In this document: in pieces, positions 43,194-50,923 of the stretch | How the letters are laid out: each line of letters starts with the position of its first letter | Position numbering within the stretch: the first letter of the stretch is position 1 | Assembly: GCF_000024965.1 (NCBI RefSeq) | Contig: NC_013530.1 | Span: 372,001 to 436,000, forward strand | Direction of reading: 5' to 3' | DNA: 64,000 bases | From: Xylanimonas cellulosilytica DSM 15894 | GTDB taxonomy: Bacteria; Actinomycetota; Actinomycetes; Actinomycetales; Cellulomonadaceae | Notes under the pieces: generated by a model | The model's database searches: none | What the model saw: only the letters and a program-made list of their open reading frames with translations | Told to the model about the DNA's origin: nothing | Position numbers and translations under genes: made by a program

Positions 43194-43957
43194 GACATCT
43201 CTCCGGGGGTGAGTTCGCCCAGGGGACCGTTGTCCACGAGGGGGGCTGACGTGTCGAAGCGGTACAGCCGGGGCGGTCGGTGCCGGCCGCCCAAGACGTG
43301 TTCCCCGGTAGCGACGATGGTGCCGGAGGCCTCCACCTGACGGCGGAAGTTTGCGGGGTCGAGCTCGCGGTCCAGCACGGCCTCGTGGACCTGCCGCAGC
43401 TCGCTCAACGTGAAGGTGGAGCCCAGGAATCCCTGGGCGATGGCCGAGTACTCGACCTTGGTGCGCAGCCGCCACAGGGCGTAGGTGACGATGGCGTGGT
43501 GGTCGAACGCGAGGCGGGGCGCGTCGCCGGTGCGCGGGGCGCCGTCGTCCGGGGTGCCGGGCGACCCCAGCGCGTCGGCGACGAACCACGCGACGTTCTC
43601 GGCGTCGAAGGCGGGGCCCTTGCTCGGCGCGGGGCGCTCACCGATCTGGTCGGGGCGTACCAGCGCCCAGTAGACGACGCTCACCACGCGTTCGCCGGGG
43701 GAGCGGTCGAGCGCGCCGAACGTGTAGAGCTGCTCGAGGTAGGAGGGCCGCACCCCGGTGGTCTCCACGAGCGTGCGCCCGGCCGACGCCGTGAGGCTCT
43801 CGGCGGGATCGACCCAGCCGCCGGGCAGCGCCCACAGCCCTTGGAAGGGGTCCCGCGTGCGCCGCACCAACGGGATCGACAGCACGGGCCGCCCGGACTC
43901 GGGGTGCGGCCGCAGGGCGAAGATCACGGTGGACACGGCCAGCCTGATCCCGCTCAC
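43190..43957 (-). CDS. nrtR: NrtR-type Nudix-domain regulator of NAD synthesis
   Basis: 255 residues. The Nudix domain carries a degenerate box, GGWVDPAESLTASAGRTLVETTGV: catalytic RE and EE positions are replaced (RT, ET), so hydrolysis is unlikely. Residues 165-240 (TKVEYSAIAQGFLGSTFTLSELRQVHEAVLD) are the winged-helix domain of NrtR repressors, which bind ADP-ribose and control NAD genes. It heads the nadA-nadB-nadC operon and overlaps nadA, so it probably regulates it. GTG 43957 has GAAGGAG six bases upstream. Confidence 0.87.
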   Translation of the reverse strand: MSGIRLAVSTVIFALRPHPESGRPVLSIPLVRRTRDPFQGLWALPGGWVDPAESLTASAGRTLVETTGVRPSYLEQLYTFGALDRSPGERVVSVVYWALVRPDQIGERPAPSKGPAFDAENVAWFVADALGSPGTPDDGAPRTGDAPRLAFDHHAIVTYALWRLRTKVEYSAIAQGFLGSTFTLSELRQVHEAVLDRELDPANFRRQVEASGTIVATGEHVLGGRHRPPRLYRFDTSAPLVDNGPLGELTPGEMS

Positions 43958-43978
43958 GCGCGCTCCTTCGGTCCTGGC

Positions 43979-44003
43979 GTTAGTTAAGGTCAGTGTGACC
44001 GGA
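43979..44003. promoter_or_regulatory. AT-richer divergent control region, candidate NrtR operator
   Basis: GTTAGTTAAGGTCAGTGTGACC stands out from the GC-rich surroundings between nrtR and the divergent oxidoreductase. TTAACT on the minus strand could be a -10. The symmetry is weak, so the operator call is tentative. Confidence 0.3.
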
Positions 44004-44070
44004 ACACAGCCTAGCACTTCAGGTCCGGGTGACTACAAGTGTCGGCGCATGCCGTCTCACCCCGGCGCGG

Positions 44071-44076
44071 TACGTT
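44071..44076 (+). promoter_or_regulatory. -10 element of the Gfo/Idh/MocA gene
   Basis: TACGTT, six bases before ATG 44083. Confidence 0.5.
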
Positions 44077-44082
44077 CGGCGC

Positions 44083-45156
44083 ATGTCTGAGGCCTCCGTG
44101 TTCGCCGACCCCTCCGTGTTCGCCCCGCGCCTGACCGGCGCCGACCTGGACGGCACCGTCCCCGACCTGCTCGACGCCCCCGCGATCCGGTGGGGGATCC
44201 TCGGGGCGGGCAACATCGCCGGCTCCTTCGCCGACGGCGTGCGCGAGCGCACCGCGTCGAGCGTCGTCGCCGTCGGCTCACGCTCCGTCGAGAAGGCCGC
44301 CGGGTTCGCGTCCGCGCACGCCCCCGGTGCCCGCGCGCACGGCTCGTACGAAGACCTGGTCGCCGACGACGACGTCGACGTCGTCTACGTGGCCACGCCC
44401 CACTCGCACCACCTGGAGCACACCCTGCTGGCCATCGCCGCGGGCAAGAACGTGCTGGTCGAGAAGCCGATCACGCGGTCGGCCGCCGAGGCCGAGCGGG
44501 TCCTCGACGCCGCACGCGAGGCCGGAGTGTTCTGCATGGAGGCCATGTGGACGCGGTTCCTGCCGCACGTCGCGGCCCTGCGCGGGGCGATCGCGCGCGG
44601 CGAGATCGGGCAGGTCATGACCGTCCAGGCCGAGTTCGACGTGTCCTTCCCGTACGACCCCACGCACCGCCTGTTCGCCCCCGAGCTCGCGGGCGGCGCC
44701 CTGCTCGACCTGGGCATCTACCCGATCGCGTTCGCGCACGACCTGCTGGGCATGCCGGCCGCGATCACCGCCCGCGGCACGCGTGCCGCCACCGGCGTCG
44801 ACGACCACGTCTCCGTCATCCTCGAGTGGGACGGCGGGCAGCAGGCCGTGCTGCACACCTCGTCGCGGGCGTCGGGGCCGAACACGGCGACGATCGTGGG
44901 CACGCAGGGGTACATCGAGCTGCCGAGCGGGTTCTTCACTCCCGTGCCGGTCACCGTCACGAAGGGTGACGGCAGCCGCTACACCGTCGAGTCACCGCAG
45001 GGCGAGGGCAAGGCATACGAGGCAGCCGAGGTTGCCCGTCAGGTCACCGCGGGGGCGACGTCGTCGGACCGCCACACCTGGAAAGACACCCTGGAGGTCA
45101 TGGCGATCCTCGACGAGATCCGCCGCCAGCTCGGCGTCGTCTACCCGGGCGAGTAG
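44083..45156 (+). CDS. Gfo/Idh/MocA-family oxidoreductase
   Basis: 357 residues. Rossmann motif GILGAGNIAGSFADGV starts near residue 38 after a longer than usual N-terminus, and VLVEKPITRSA is the family's EKP motif with the catalytic Lys. HRLFAPELAGGALLDLGIYPIAFAHDLLG belongs to the C-terminal sheet domain. Such NAD(P)-dependent enzymes act on sugars, inositols or dihydrodiols; the closest named relatives by pattern are trans-dihydrodiol dehydrogenase-like, but substrate is open. Monocistronic. Confidence 0.88.
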   Translation: MSEASVFADPSVFAPRLTGADLDGTVPDLLDAPAIRWGILGAGNIAGSFADGVRERTASSVVAVGSRSVEKAAGFASAHAPGARAHGSYEDLVADDDVDVVYVATPHSHHLEHTLLAIAAGKNVLVEKPITRSAAEAERVLDAAREAGVFCMEAMWTRFLPHVAALRGAIARGEIGQVMTVQAEFDVSFPYDPTHRLFAPELAGGALLDLGIYPIAFAHDLLGMPAAITARGTRAATGVDDHVSVILEWDGGQQAVLHTSSRASGPNTATIVGTQGYIELPSGFFTPVPVTVTKGDGSRYTVESPQGEGKAYEAAEVARQVTAGATSSDRHTWKDTLEVMAILDEIRRQLGVVYPGE

Positions 45157-45171
45157 CGGGGGAGCGCCGGG

Positions 45172-45190
45172 GCCGGTCGTCGGGACCGGC
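45172..45190. terminator. Shared hairpin between converging genes
   Basis: GCCGGTC-N5-GACCGGC, between the Gfo/Idh/MocA stop (45156) and the converging PPOX-like stop (45210). Confidence 0.5.
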
Positions 45191-45209
45191 ACCGCGGCGC
45201 GACCGCGTG

Positions 45210-45617
45210 TCAGCCGACGCGGACGAAGCGGCGGCCCGAGATCTCCTGGACCGTGATGCGCAGCCACACGTTCTTCGGGGAGTCCTCGTTCTCCTGGTAG
45301 GTGAGCAGGCCCGTGTGCTCGGCGTCGACCAGGTCGTCGTCGTGCTCGAGGATCTCGGCGACCCCCTTGACGATGACGCTGTAGGCGATCTCCGGTCCGA
45401 GCTGGTCGGCCTCGAAGGCGACCTTCGCGTTGACGGCGACCTCGGCGAGCTTCGACCCCGGGGCGGTGCGCACGAAGATGCGGCCGCCGGACGTGGCGAA
45501 GTTGACCGGGAAGATCTCCGGCTCGCTCGCGGCGGCGGTGGCGAGGCGCCCGACTTCCTGCAGGCCGAGGAACTCCCAGGACTCGGCCTCGGTGAGCTCG
45601 GTGACGTTCAGCGACAC
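45210..45617 (-). CDS. Pyridoxamine 5'-phosphate oxidase-family (FMN-binding split barrel) protein
   Basis: 135 residues, one split-barrel domain: ESWEFLGLQEVGRLATAAASEPEIFPVNF, then IFVRTAPGSKLAEVAVNAKVAFEAD and SVIVKGVAEIL. Actinobacterial members of this size bind FMN, F420 or heme; it is not the full PdxH. GTG 45617 has GGAGG six bases upstream. It is transcribed away from tmk. Confidence 0.83.
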   Translation of the reverse strand: MSLNVTELTEAESWEFLGLQEVGRLATAAASEPEIFPVNFATSGGRIFVRTAPGSKLAEVAVNAKVAFEADQLGPEIAYSVIVKGVAEILEHDDDLVDAEHTGLLTYQENEDSPKNVWLRITVQEISGRRFVRVG

Positions 45618-45755
45618 GGTGGACCTCCAGTGCTCGGTACGGTTCGCCTCCCAGTCTGGCCCGGTCCGCCCGGCGTGCGACACGGGAGCGGCGCGCCCCC
45701 GCCTGTGACGCTGGCCACTTATGGTCAGGCCACAGGGTCTGTCGGTGGGCGCGGC

Positions 45756-45761
45756 TAGGGT
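45756..45761 (+). promoter_or_regulatory. -10 element of tmk
   Basis: TAGGGT, six bases before GTG 45768. Confidence 0.5.
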
Positions 45762-45767
45762 TGCGGG

Positions 45768-46613
45768 GTGACTGAACGCGGGTACTTCGTGTCGTTCGAG
45801 GGTGGCGACGGCGGTGGCAAGACCACGCAGGCGCGCCTCCTGGGCGACTGGCTCGGCACGGCGCTGGGCCGCGAGGTCGTCGTGACGCGCGAACCCGGGG
45901 GCACCGCCCTGGGGGCGACGCTGCGGCAGCTGATCCTGCACGGCGAGGACATGGACCCGCGCACCGAGGCGCTGCTGTACGCGGCCGACCGCGCCCACCA
46001 CGTCGCGTCCCTGGTGCGACCCGCCCTGGAGCGCGGCGCCGTCGTCATCACCGACCGCTACCTCGACTCCTCCGTCGCGTACCAGTCCGGCGGCCGCGAG
46101 CTGTCCGAGCAGGAGGTCGAGGACCTCTCCCTGTGGGCGGTGCGGGGCCTGCTGCCCGACGTGACGATCCTGCTCGACGTCGATCTCGCGACGTCGGGCG
46201 CCCGCATGTCCGGGGACCTCGACCGGTTGGAGCGCGTCGACGACGCCTTCCGGCAGCGCACCCGCGACGCCTACCACCGCCGGGCCGCGGCGGACCCGGC
46301 ACGCTGGGTCGTCGTCGACGCCGCCGGGACGGTCGAGGAGGTCCACGCGCAGGTCCGCGCCGCCGTCGCAGAACGCCTCCACCTCCCGGCCCTCGACCCC
46401 GCCGAAACCCCCGCCGCTCCGGTGGTTGAGCCCGTCGAAACCACGTCGTCCCGGGTGGTCGAGCCCGCCAAGTCCTCCCGGGTGGTCGAGCCCGTCGAAA
46501 CCTCCCCGGTGGTTGAGCCTGTCGAAACCACGTCGTCCCGGGTGGTCGAGCCTGTCGAAACCTCCCCGGTGGTTGAGCCTGTCGAAACCACCCCCGGCGA
46601 CGGCCTGCGATGA
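45768..46613 (+). CDS. tmk: Thymidylate kinase with repeat-derived C-terminal tail
   Basis: 281 residues, about 70 more than usual. It phosphorylates dTMP to dTDP. P-loop EGGDGGGKTTQ is at 11-21, the DR motif TDRYLDSSVAYQ near 96, and RVDDAFRQRTRDAY near 156 belongs to the lid end. The enzyme core ends near residue 208; residues 211-281 are six VVEP(V/A)ETT-like units coded by hairpin repeats, certainly a late addition and probably disordered. The stop overlaps holB by four bases, so the tail also carries translation into holB. Confidence 0.95.
   Translation: MTERGYFVSFEGGDGGGKTTQARLLGDWLGTALGREVVVTREPGGTALGATLRQLILHGEDMDPRTEALLYAADRAHHVASLVRPALERGAVVITDRYLDSSVAYQSGGRELSEQEVEDLSLWAVRGLLPDVTILLDVDLATSGARMSGDLDRLERVDDAFRQRTRDAYHRRAAADPARWVVVDAAGTVEEVHAQVRAAVAERLHLPALDPAETPAAPVVEPVETTSSRVVEPAKSSRVVEPVETSPVVEPVETTSSRVVEPVETSPVVEPVETTPGDGLR
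46421..46594. repeat. 60-nt periodic hairpin-repeat array in the 3' end of tmk
   Basis: Six copies, all in the same orientation, in three 60-nt blocks of two; the last two blocks differ at one position over more than 40 bases. Confidence 0.92.
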
Positions 46614-47755
46614 CCGTCTGGGACGAGGTCGTCGGCCAGGAGGCCGCCGTCGAGGTGCTGCAGCGTGCCGTCACCGACACCCGCTCGATGACCCACGCCT
46701 GGCTGCTCACCGGCCCGCCCGGCAGCGGCCGCTCCGTCGCGGCGCGCGCCTTCGCGGCCGCCCTCCAGTGCCAGGCGGGCGGCTGCGGCGAGTGCCACCA
46801 GTGCACGACGACGCTGGCCGGCACCCACCCGGACCTCACGGTCGTGGCCACCGATCAGGTGACCATCCGCATCGAGGAGGTGCGCGGGCTCATCGGCACC
46901 GCCGCGCGCACCCCGTCGCTGGGCCGGTTCCGCGTCATCGTCGTCGAGGACGCCGACCGCATGATCGAGCGCACCACGAACGTGCTGCTCAAGGCCATCG
47001 AGGAGCCGCCGCCCCACACGGTGTGGGTGCTGTGCGCCCCCAGCGTCCAGGACGTCCTGCCCACGATCCGCTCCCGCTGCCGGGCGGTGCCGCTGCGCGT
47101 CCCGCCGCCCGAGTCCGTGGCCGAGCTGGTGGTGCGACGCGACGGCGCCGACCCGCACGTCGCGCTCGCCGCGGCCCGCGCGGCACAGTCGCACGTCGGC
47201 CTCGCGCGGCGGCTCGCCCGGGACCCGGAGGCCCGACGGCGTCGTTCGGCCGTGCTCGACGTCGCCCGCAGGATCCGCGGCGTCGGGGACGCGGTGCTCG
47301 CCGCGGGGGAGCTGGTCGACGTCGCGAAGGCCGAGGCGGCGTCGTCGACCACCGAGCGTGACGCCGCCGAGCGCGCGGAGCTGCTGCGCGCGTTGGGTGC
47401 GACGGACGGCCAGACCCTGCCGCCCCGCCTGCGCAGCCAGGTCAAGCAGCTCGAGGACGACCAGAAGCGGCGGGCCACCCGCCGGCAGCGCGACGTGCTC
47501 GACCGGTCGATGGTCGACCTGCTGTCGCTGTACCGCGACGTGCTCGTCGTCCAGCTCGGCGCCGACGTCGACCTCGTCAACGGGCTGGACGACGCCGACC
47601 TCGCCGTCGTGCGGGCGCTCGCGGCTGACTCCACCCCGGAGCAGACCGTGCGGCGGATGGACGCCATCGGCGTCGCACGCGAACGGCTCCAGGGAAACGT
47701 GGCCCCGCTGCTCGCACTCGAGGCGATGACGATCGCGCTACGCCCCCAGGGCTGA
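46610..47755 (+). CDS. holB: DNA polymerase III, delta' subunit
   Basis: 381 residues. AAA+ clamp-loader subunit. The P-loop GPPGSGRS has Arg in place of the Walker Lys, in line with delta' not hydrolysing ATP. The zinc module is CQAGGCGECHQC. VIVVEDADRMIERTTNVLLKAIEEPPPHTVWVLCAPS is the Walker B/sensor region. The C-terminal 180 residues are helical. ATG 46610 overlaps tmk; the tmk-holB pairing is common in actinobacteria. Confidence 0.94.
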   Translation: MTVWDEVVGQEAAVEVLQRAVTDTRSMTHAWLLTGPPGSGRSVAARAFAAALQCQAGGCGECHQCTTTLAGTHPDLTVVATDQVTIRIEEVRGLIGTAARTPSLGRFRVIVVEDADRMIERTTNVLLKAIEEPPPHTVWVLCAPSVQDVLPTIRSRCRAVPLRVPPPESVAELVVRRDGADPHVALAAARAAQSHVGLARRLARDPEARRRRSAVLDVARRIRGVGDAVLAAGELVDVAKAEAASSTTERDAAERAELLRALGATDGQTLPPRLRSQVKQLEDDQKRRATRRQRDVLDRSMVDLLSLYRDVLVVQLGADVDLVNGLDDADLAVVRALAADSTPEQTVRRMDAIGVARERLQGNVAPLLALEAMTIALRPQG

Positions 47756-47771
47756 CAACCACCGCGCCCCC

Positions 47772-47843
47772 AGGTGGTCGAGCCTGTCGAAACCACCCCG
47801 TCGCCCGTCGCTCGCCGGTGGTTGAGCCTGTCGAAACCACCCC
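47772..47843. repeat. Two hairpin repeats between holB and the next gene
   Basis: Copies at 47773-47798 and 47817-47842, same orientation, with related flanks (CCCGTCGCCCGTC). Forty-odd bases before the first holds the holB end. Likely acts as holB terminator. Confidence 0.9.
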
Positions 47844-47912
47844 GTCGCCCGTCGTCGTCGGCCGTGGTGCACACGGTGACGGACACATACCGGAGCCCTC
47901 GGACGCGCCCGG

Positions 47913-47918
47913 TAGGTT
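47913..47918 (+). promoter_or_regulatory. -10 element of the exported hydrolase gene
   Basis: TAGGTT, six bases before GTG 47925. Confidence 0.5.
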
Positions 47919-47924
47919 GACCGG

Positions 47925-49496
47925 GTGAAGTTCCCCGCACCCCTCGCCCGCACGCTCGGCTCGGCTGCGATCGTCGTCGCGTTGGCGTTCTCGGCCGGGT
48001 GCACGGCCACGGATCCCGGTAACGGCCCGACGACGTCGTCACCGTCGTCGGACGCCCCGAAGCCGACGACGTCGACGACGCCGGCGGCGACGGCCGGGGC
48101 GCCGGAGGGGTTCGAAGACCTCTACGCCCAGGCGGTCGAGTGGGAGGACTGCGACGGCGGCTTCGAGTGCGCGACCGTGGAAGCCCCGCTGTCCTGGCAG
48201 TACCCCACCGCGGGCACGATCGACCTCGCGGTCAAGCGGCACCCGGCGACCGGGAACAAGCAGGGCTCGCTGCTGGTGAACCCTGGGGGCCCGGGCGGCT
48301 CGGGGGTCGACTACGTGACGTTCGCGTGGTCGACGTTCGGCGAGCCGCTGCGCGACGCCTTCGACGTCGTCGGCTTCGACCCCCGCGGCGTCGGCGCCTC
48401 GACGCCCGTCCGGTGCTTCGACGACGCCCGCAAGGACAAGTCGCTCGCGATGGACTTCGACCTCGACGACGACGCAGGCCTGGCGGCGATGGCGGCGGAG
48501 CACGCGGCGTGGGGTGCGGCGTGCGCGGAGAGCACGGGCGACCTGCTCGGCACCGTGGACACGCAGTCCGCGGCGCGCGACATGGACCTGCTGCGCGCGG
48601 TGCTCGGCGACGAGGCGCTCCACTACCTGGGCTTCTCCTACGGCACGCAGCTCGGCGCCACGTATGCGGGCCTGTTCCCGGAGCGGGTGGGCGCGATGGT
48701 GCTCGACGGCGCGATCGACGTCACGCTCGACGCCGATGCGGTCTCGGCCGGGCAGGCTGCGGGGTTCGAGCTGGCGCTGCGCAACTACGTCACGGACTGC
48801 CAGGGCGGTGCCGGCTGCCCGCTGACGGGCGACGTCGAGAACGGGCTGCGCACCGTGCGCCAGGTGCTCGACCGCGCGCTGACCGACCCCTACCCGACGA
48901 GCAGCAACCGTCGGGTGACCCGCAACCTGGCGTTCTACGGCGTCGCGGTGACGCTGTACGACCAGGGCTCGTGGCCGGCGCTCACGCAGGCGCTGGAGGA
49001 GGTGCTGACCAGCGGGACGGGCGACACGCTGCTGTACCTCGCGGACTTCTACAACGACCGCGACCCCGACGGGACGTTCGCCAACAACTCCGCGGAGGCG
49101 TTCCGCGCGGTGGGCTGCCTCGACTCGCGGGGCACCACCGACGTCGCCGAGATGCGCGCTCAGGTCGCCGAGATCGAGAAGGTCGCCCCGACGGTGGGCA
49201 CGTTCTTCGGGTTCTCGGGCCTGGTGTGCTCCGACTGGCCCGTTCCGCCCGTGGCGCAGGAGTTCGACCTGCACGCCGTCGGCGCACCGCCCATCGTCGT
49301 CATCGGCACCACGAACGACCCCGCGACGCCGTACGCGTGGGCGCAGGCGCTGGCGGACACCTTCGACTCGGGTGTGCTGGTGACGTACGACGGTGAGGGC
49401 CACACCGCCTACGCCCGCTCGAACGACTGCATCCTGGACGCCGTCGACGACTTCCTCGTGGACGGGGTGGTGCCGGCGGACGGCCTGCGCTGCTGA
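47925..49496 (+). CDS. Exported alpha/beta hydrolase, tripeptidyl aminopeptidase (SlpD/CaeA) family
   Basis: 523 residues. Signal peptide with lipobox (LAFSAGC) at about residues 10-26, so a surface lipoprotein; Thr/Ser-rich spacer to residue 60. Nucleophile Ser is in GFSYGTQLG, Asp in TTNDPATPY, His in EGHTAYARS, and NPGGPGGSG forms the oxyanion loop; the TAP-like C-terminal domain is complete. Relatives are tripeptidyl aminopeptidases of Streptomyces and the mycobacterial cell-envelope CaeA. Followed by a strong terminator. Confidence 0.92.
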   Translation: MKFPAPLARTLGSAAIVVALAFSAGCTATDPGNGPTTSSPSSDAPKPTTSTTPAATAGAPEGFEDLYAQAVEWEDCDGGFECATVEAPLSWQYPTAGTIDLAVKRHPATGNKQGSLLVNPGGPGGSGVDYVTFAWSTFGEPLRDAFDVVGFDPRGVGASTPVRCFDDARKDKSLAMDFDLDDDAGLAAMAAEHAAWGAACAESTGDLLGTVDTQSAARDMDLLRAVLGDEALHYLGFSYGTQLGATYAGLFPERVGAMVLDGAIDVTLDADAVSAGQAAGFELALRNYVTDCQGGAGCPLTGDVENGLRTVRQVLDRALTDPYPTSSNRRVTRNLAFYGVAVTLYDQGSWPALTQALEEVLTSGTGDTLLYLADFYNDRDPDGTFANNSAEAFRAVGCLDSRGTTDVAEMRAQVAEIEKVAPTVGTFFGFSGLVCSDWPVPPVAQEFDLHAVGAPPIVVIGTTNDPATPYAWAQALADTFDSGVLVTYDGEGHTAYARSNDCILDAVDDFLVDGVVPADGLRC

Positions 49497-49525
49497 CCCG
49501 CCCGCGACGTCACGCGGGAACGCGG

Positions 49526-49553
49526 AAGGCCCCGGTCTTGGGACCGGGGCCTT
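49526..49553. terminator. Bidirectional terminator between the hydrolase gene and tRNA-Thr
   Basis: 12-bp stem AAGGCCCCGGTC / GACCGGGGCCTT with a four-base loop, then TTTCG. Serves the rightward hydrolase and the leftward tRNA. Confidence 0.85.
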
Positions 49554-49560
49554 TCGTCTG

Positions 49561-49633
49561 AGCCGCCTGGGAGAATCGAACTCCCGACCTAGTAATTACG
49601 AGTTACTCGCTCTGCCGACTGAGCTAAGGCGGC
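49561..49633 (-). tRNA. tRNA-Thr (anticodon CGT)
   Basis: Cloverleaf on the minus strand: acceptor GCCGCCT/AGGCGGC, D arm GCTC...GAGC, anticodon stem AGTAA/TTACT with loop CTCGTAA (anticodon CGT), T arm GGGAG-TTCGATT-CTCCC. The discriminator is T; CCA is not encoded. It reads ACG codons. Confidence 0.96.
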
Positions 49634-49752
49634 GTGCTGGACCGTGGCCGTGCAGCCCGGGCAGCGACGTACAGGCTACCTGACCCGCGGACGTGCTCCA
49701 AAACCGGTTGCCGGCCCGCGAACCCCGGCCCGCCCCAGAGCCGGTGTGCGCG

Positions 49753-50061
49753 TCAGCGCCCCCGGAACGCCGCGAGCTCGCGCGACAGGCGGCGCCAGTC
49801 GCGCAGGGAGGTGACCAGGAAGACCACGTCGCCGACGATGACGACCGCCGCGAGGGCCTTGATCGCGACGATCGCCGTCGCCAGCAGGCCGTGGGTGTCG
49901 CCGAGCGGGAACACGGTGGTCGCCGACCACACGAACATGACGGTCATGACGACGAGCAGGACGCTCGCCGCCGTCGCCACGGTTCGCGCGAAGTCGATCC
50001 GCTCCCGGTACGACTCGACCGTCGTCGCGACCGGTCCCTGGTAGAAGATCCGCTGCAGCAT
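49753..50061 (-). CDS. Small two-helix membrane protein, unknown function
   Basis: 102 residues. Helices are at about 28-50 (TAASVLLVVMTVMFVWSATTV) and 58-86 (LATAIVAIKALAAVVIVGDVVFLV), with charged ends (ESYRERIDFAR, RDWRRLSREL) probably inside the cell. No family recognised. ATG 50061 is preceded by AGGAGG with a five-base spacer, an unusually good ribosome site here. It is divergent from def. Confidence 0.75.
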   Translation of the reverse strand: MLQRIFYQGPVATTVESYRERIDFARTVATAASVLLVVMTVMFVWSATTVFPLGDTHGLLATAIVAIKALAAVVIVGDVVFLVTSLRDWRRLSRELAAFRGR

Positions 50062-50223
50062 GTCCGCCTCCTGAGGTGGTGCGTGTTGCTCCACCTCACC
50101 GCGTGCCGACGACGGCGAGAAGCCGTTGGCCGCAAACCATCGCTTCGGGCGCCCGTCGTCGTACCCCCGGCCCCACCAGGCGCAGCGGACGGCACGCGCG
50201 ACCTCTGGCGGCGGGCCCCGCAC

Positions 50224-50229
50224 TACCCT
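50224..50229 (+). promoter_or_regulatory. -10 element of def
   Basis: TACCCT, seven bases before ATG 50237. Confidence 0.5.
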
Positions 50230-50236
50230 CGTGACC

Positions 50237-50920
50237 ATGGCTCGGATCTTTCGGCGCAGGCCCGCGACGTACGTGCTCGGGGAACGGGTGAAGGACTACC
50301 CGGCGTACGCGCCGGAGTCCCAGCGGGGGCGGGTGCTGCGCATCACCGAGATCGGCGAGCCGGTGCTGCACACGCCGGCCCGCCCGGTCACGGAGCTCGG
50401 CACCCCGGAGCTGGCCCGGCTGATCGACGACATGTTCACCACGATGGACGTCGCCGAGGGCGTGGGGCTGGCGGCACCTCAGGTCGGCGTCGACCTGCGG
50501 GTGTTCGTCTACGACCTCACCGACGACGCCGGGGACCGGCACGTGGGCGCCGTCGTCAACCCGGAGCTCGAGCTGGACCTCGACGCCGACCCGGAGGTCG
50601 AGGACGAGGGCTGCCTGTCGGTGCCCGGCGCGTACGCGCCGCTGGAGCGGCCGGGCGGGGCGACGATCCGCGGCGTCGACCAGCTCGGTGGGCCGGTGCA
50701 GCTCGAGGCGACCGGGTACCTGGCCCGCTGCTTCATCCACGAGGCGCAGCACCTCGACGGCACGCTCTACTGGGACCACCTGACTCCCGAGCAGCAGGCG
50801 GACGCGCTGCGTCAGCGTGACGAGAAGCGCGCGGAGGTGCTCGCCCAGCGCCGCGAGATCGCGATCGAGCTGGAGAAGCGTCCGGCCGAGTACCCGGAGG
50901 CGCCGGCGGGCGGCAGGTAG
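50237..50920 (+). CDS. def: Peptide deformylase
   Basis: 227 residues. It removes the formyl group from nascent proteins. All three motifs are intact: GVGLAAPQVG, EGCLSVPG (metal Cys) and HEAQHLDG (HExxH metal site). A basic N-terminal extension of about 35 residues (FRRRPATYVLGERVKDYPAYAPE) and a Glu/Arg-rich C-terminal helix make it longer than the 170-190 of type I enzymes. No fmt gene is adjacent. Confidence 0.96.
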   Translation: MARIFRRRPATYVLGERVKDYPAYAPESQRGRVLRITEIGEPVLHTPARPVTELGTPELARLIDDMFTTMDVAEGVGLAAPQVGVDLRVFVYDLTDDAGDRHVGAVVNPELELDLDADPEVEDEGCLSVPGAYAPLERPGGATIRGVDQLGGPVQLEATGYLARCFIHEAQHLDGTLYWDHLTPEQQADALRQRDEKRAEVLAQRREIAIELEKRPAEYPEAPAGGR

Positions 50921-50923
50921 GCC

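Noticed and set aside
43993-44008. TGTGACCGGAACACA as a CRP/GlxR site upstream of nrtR
   Set aside because: The right half does not match TCACA at the required six-base spacing.
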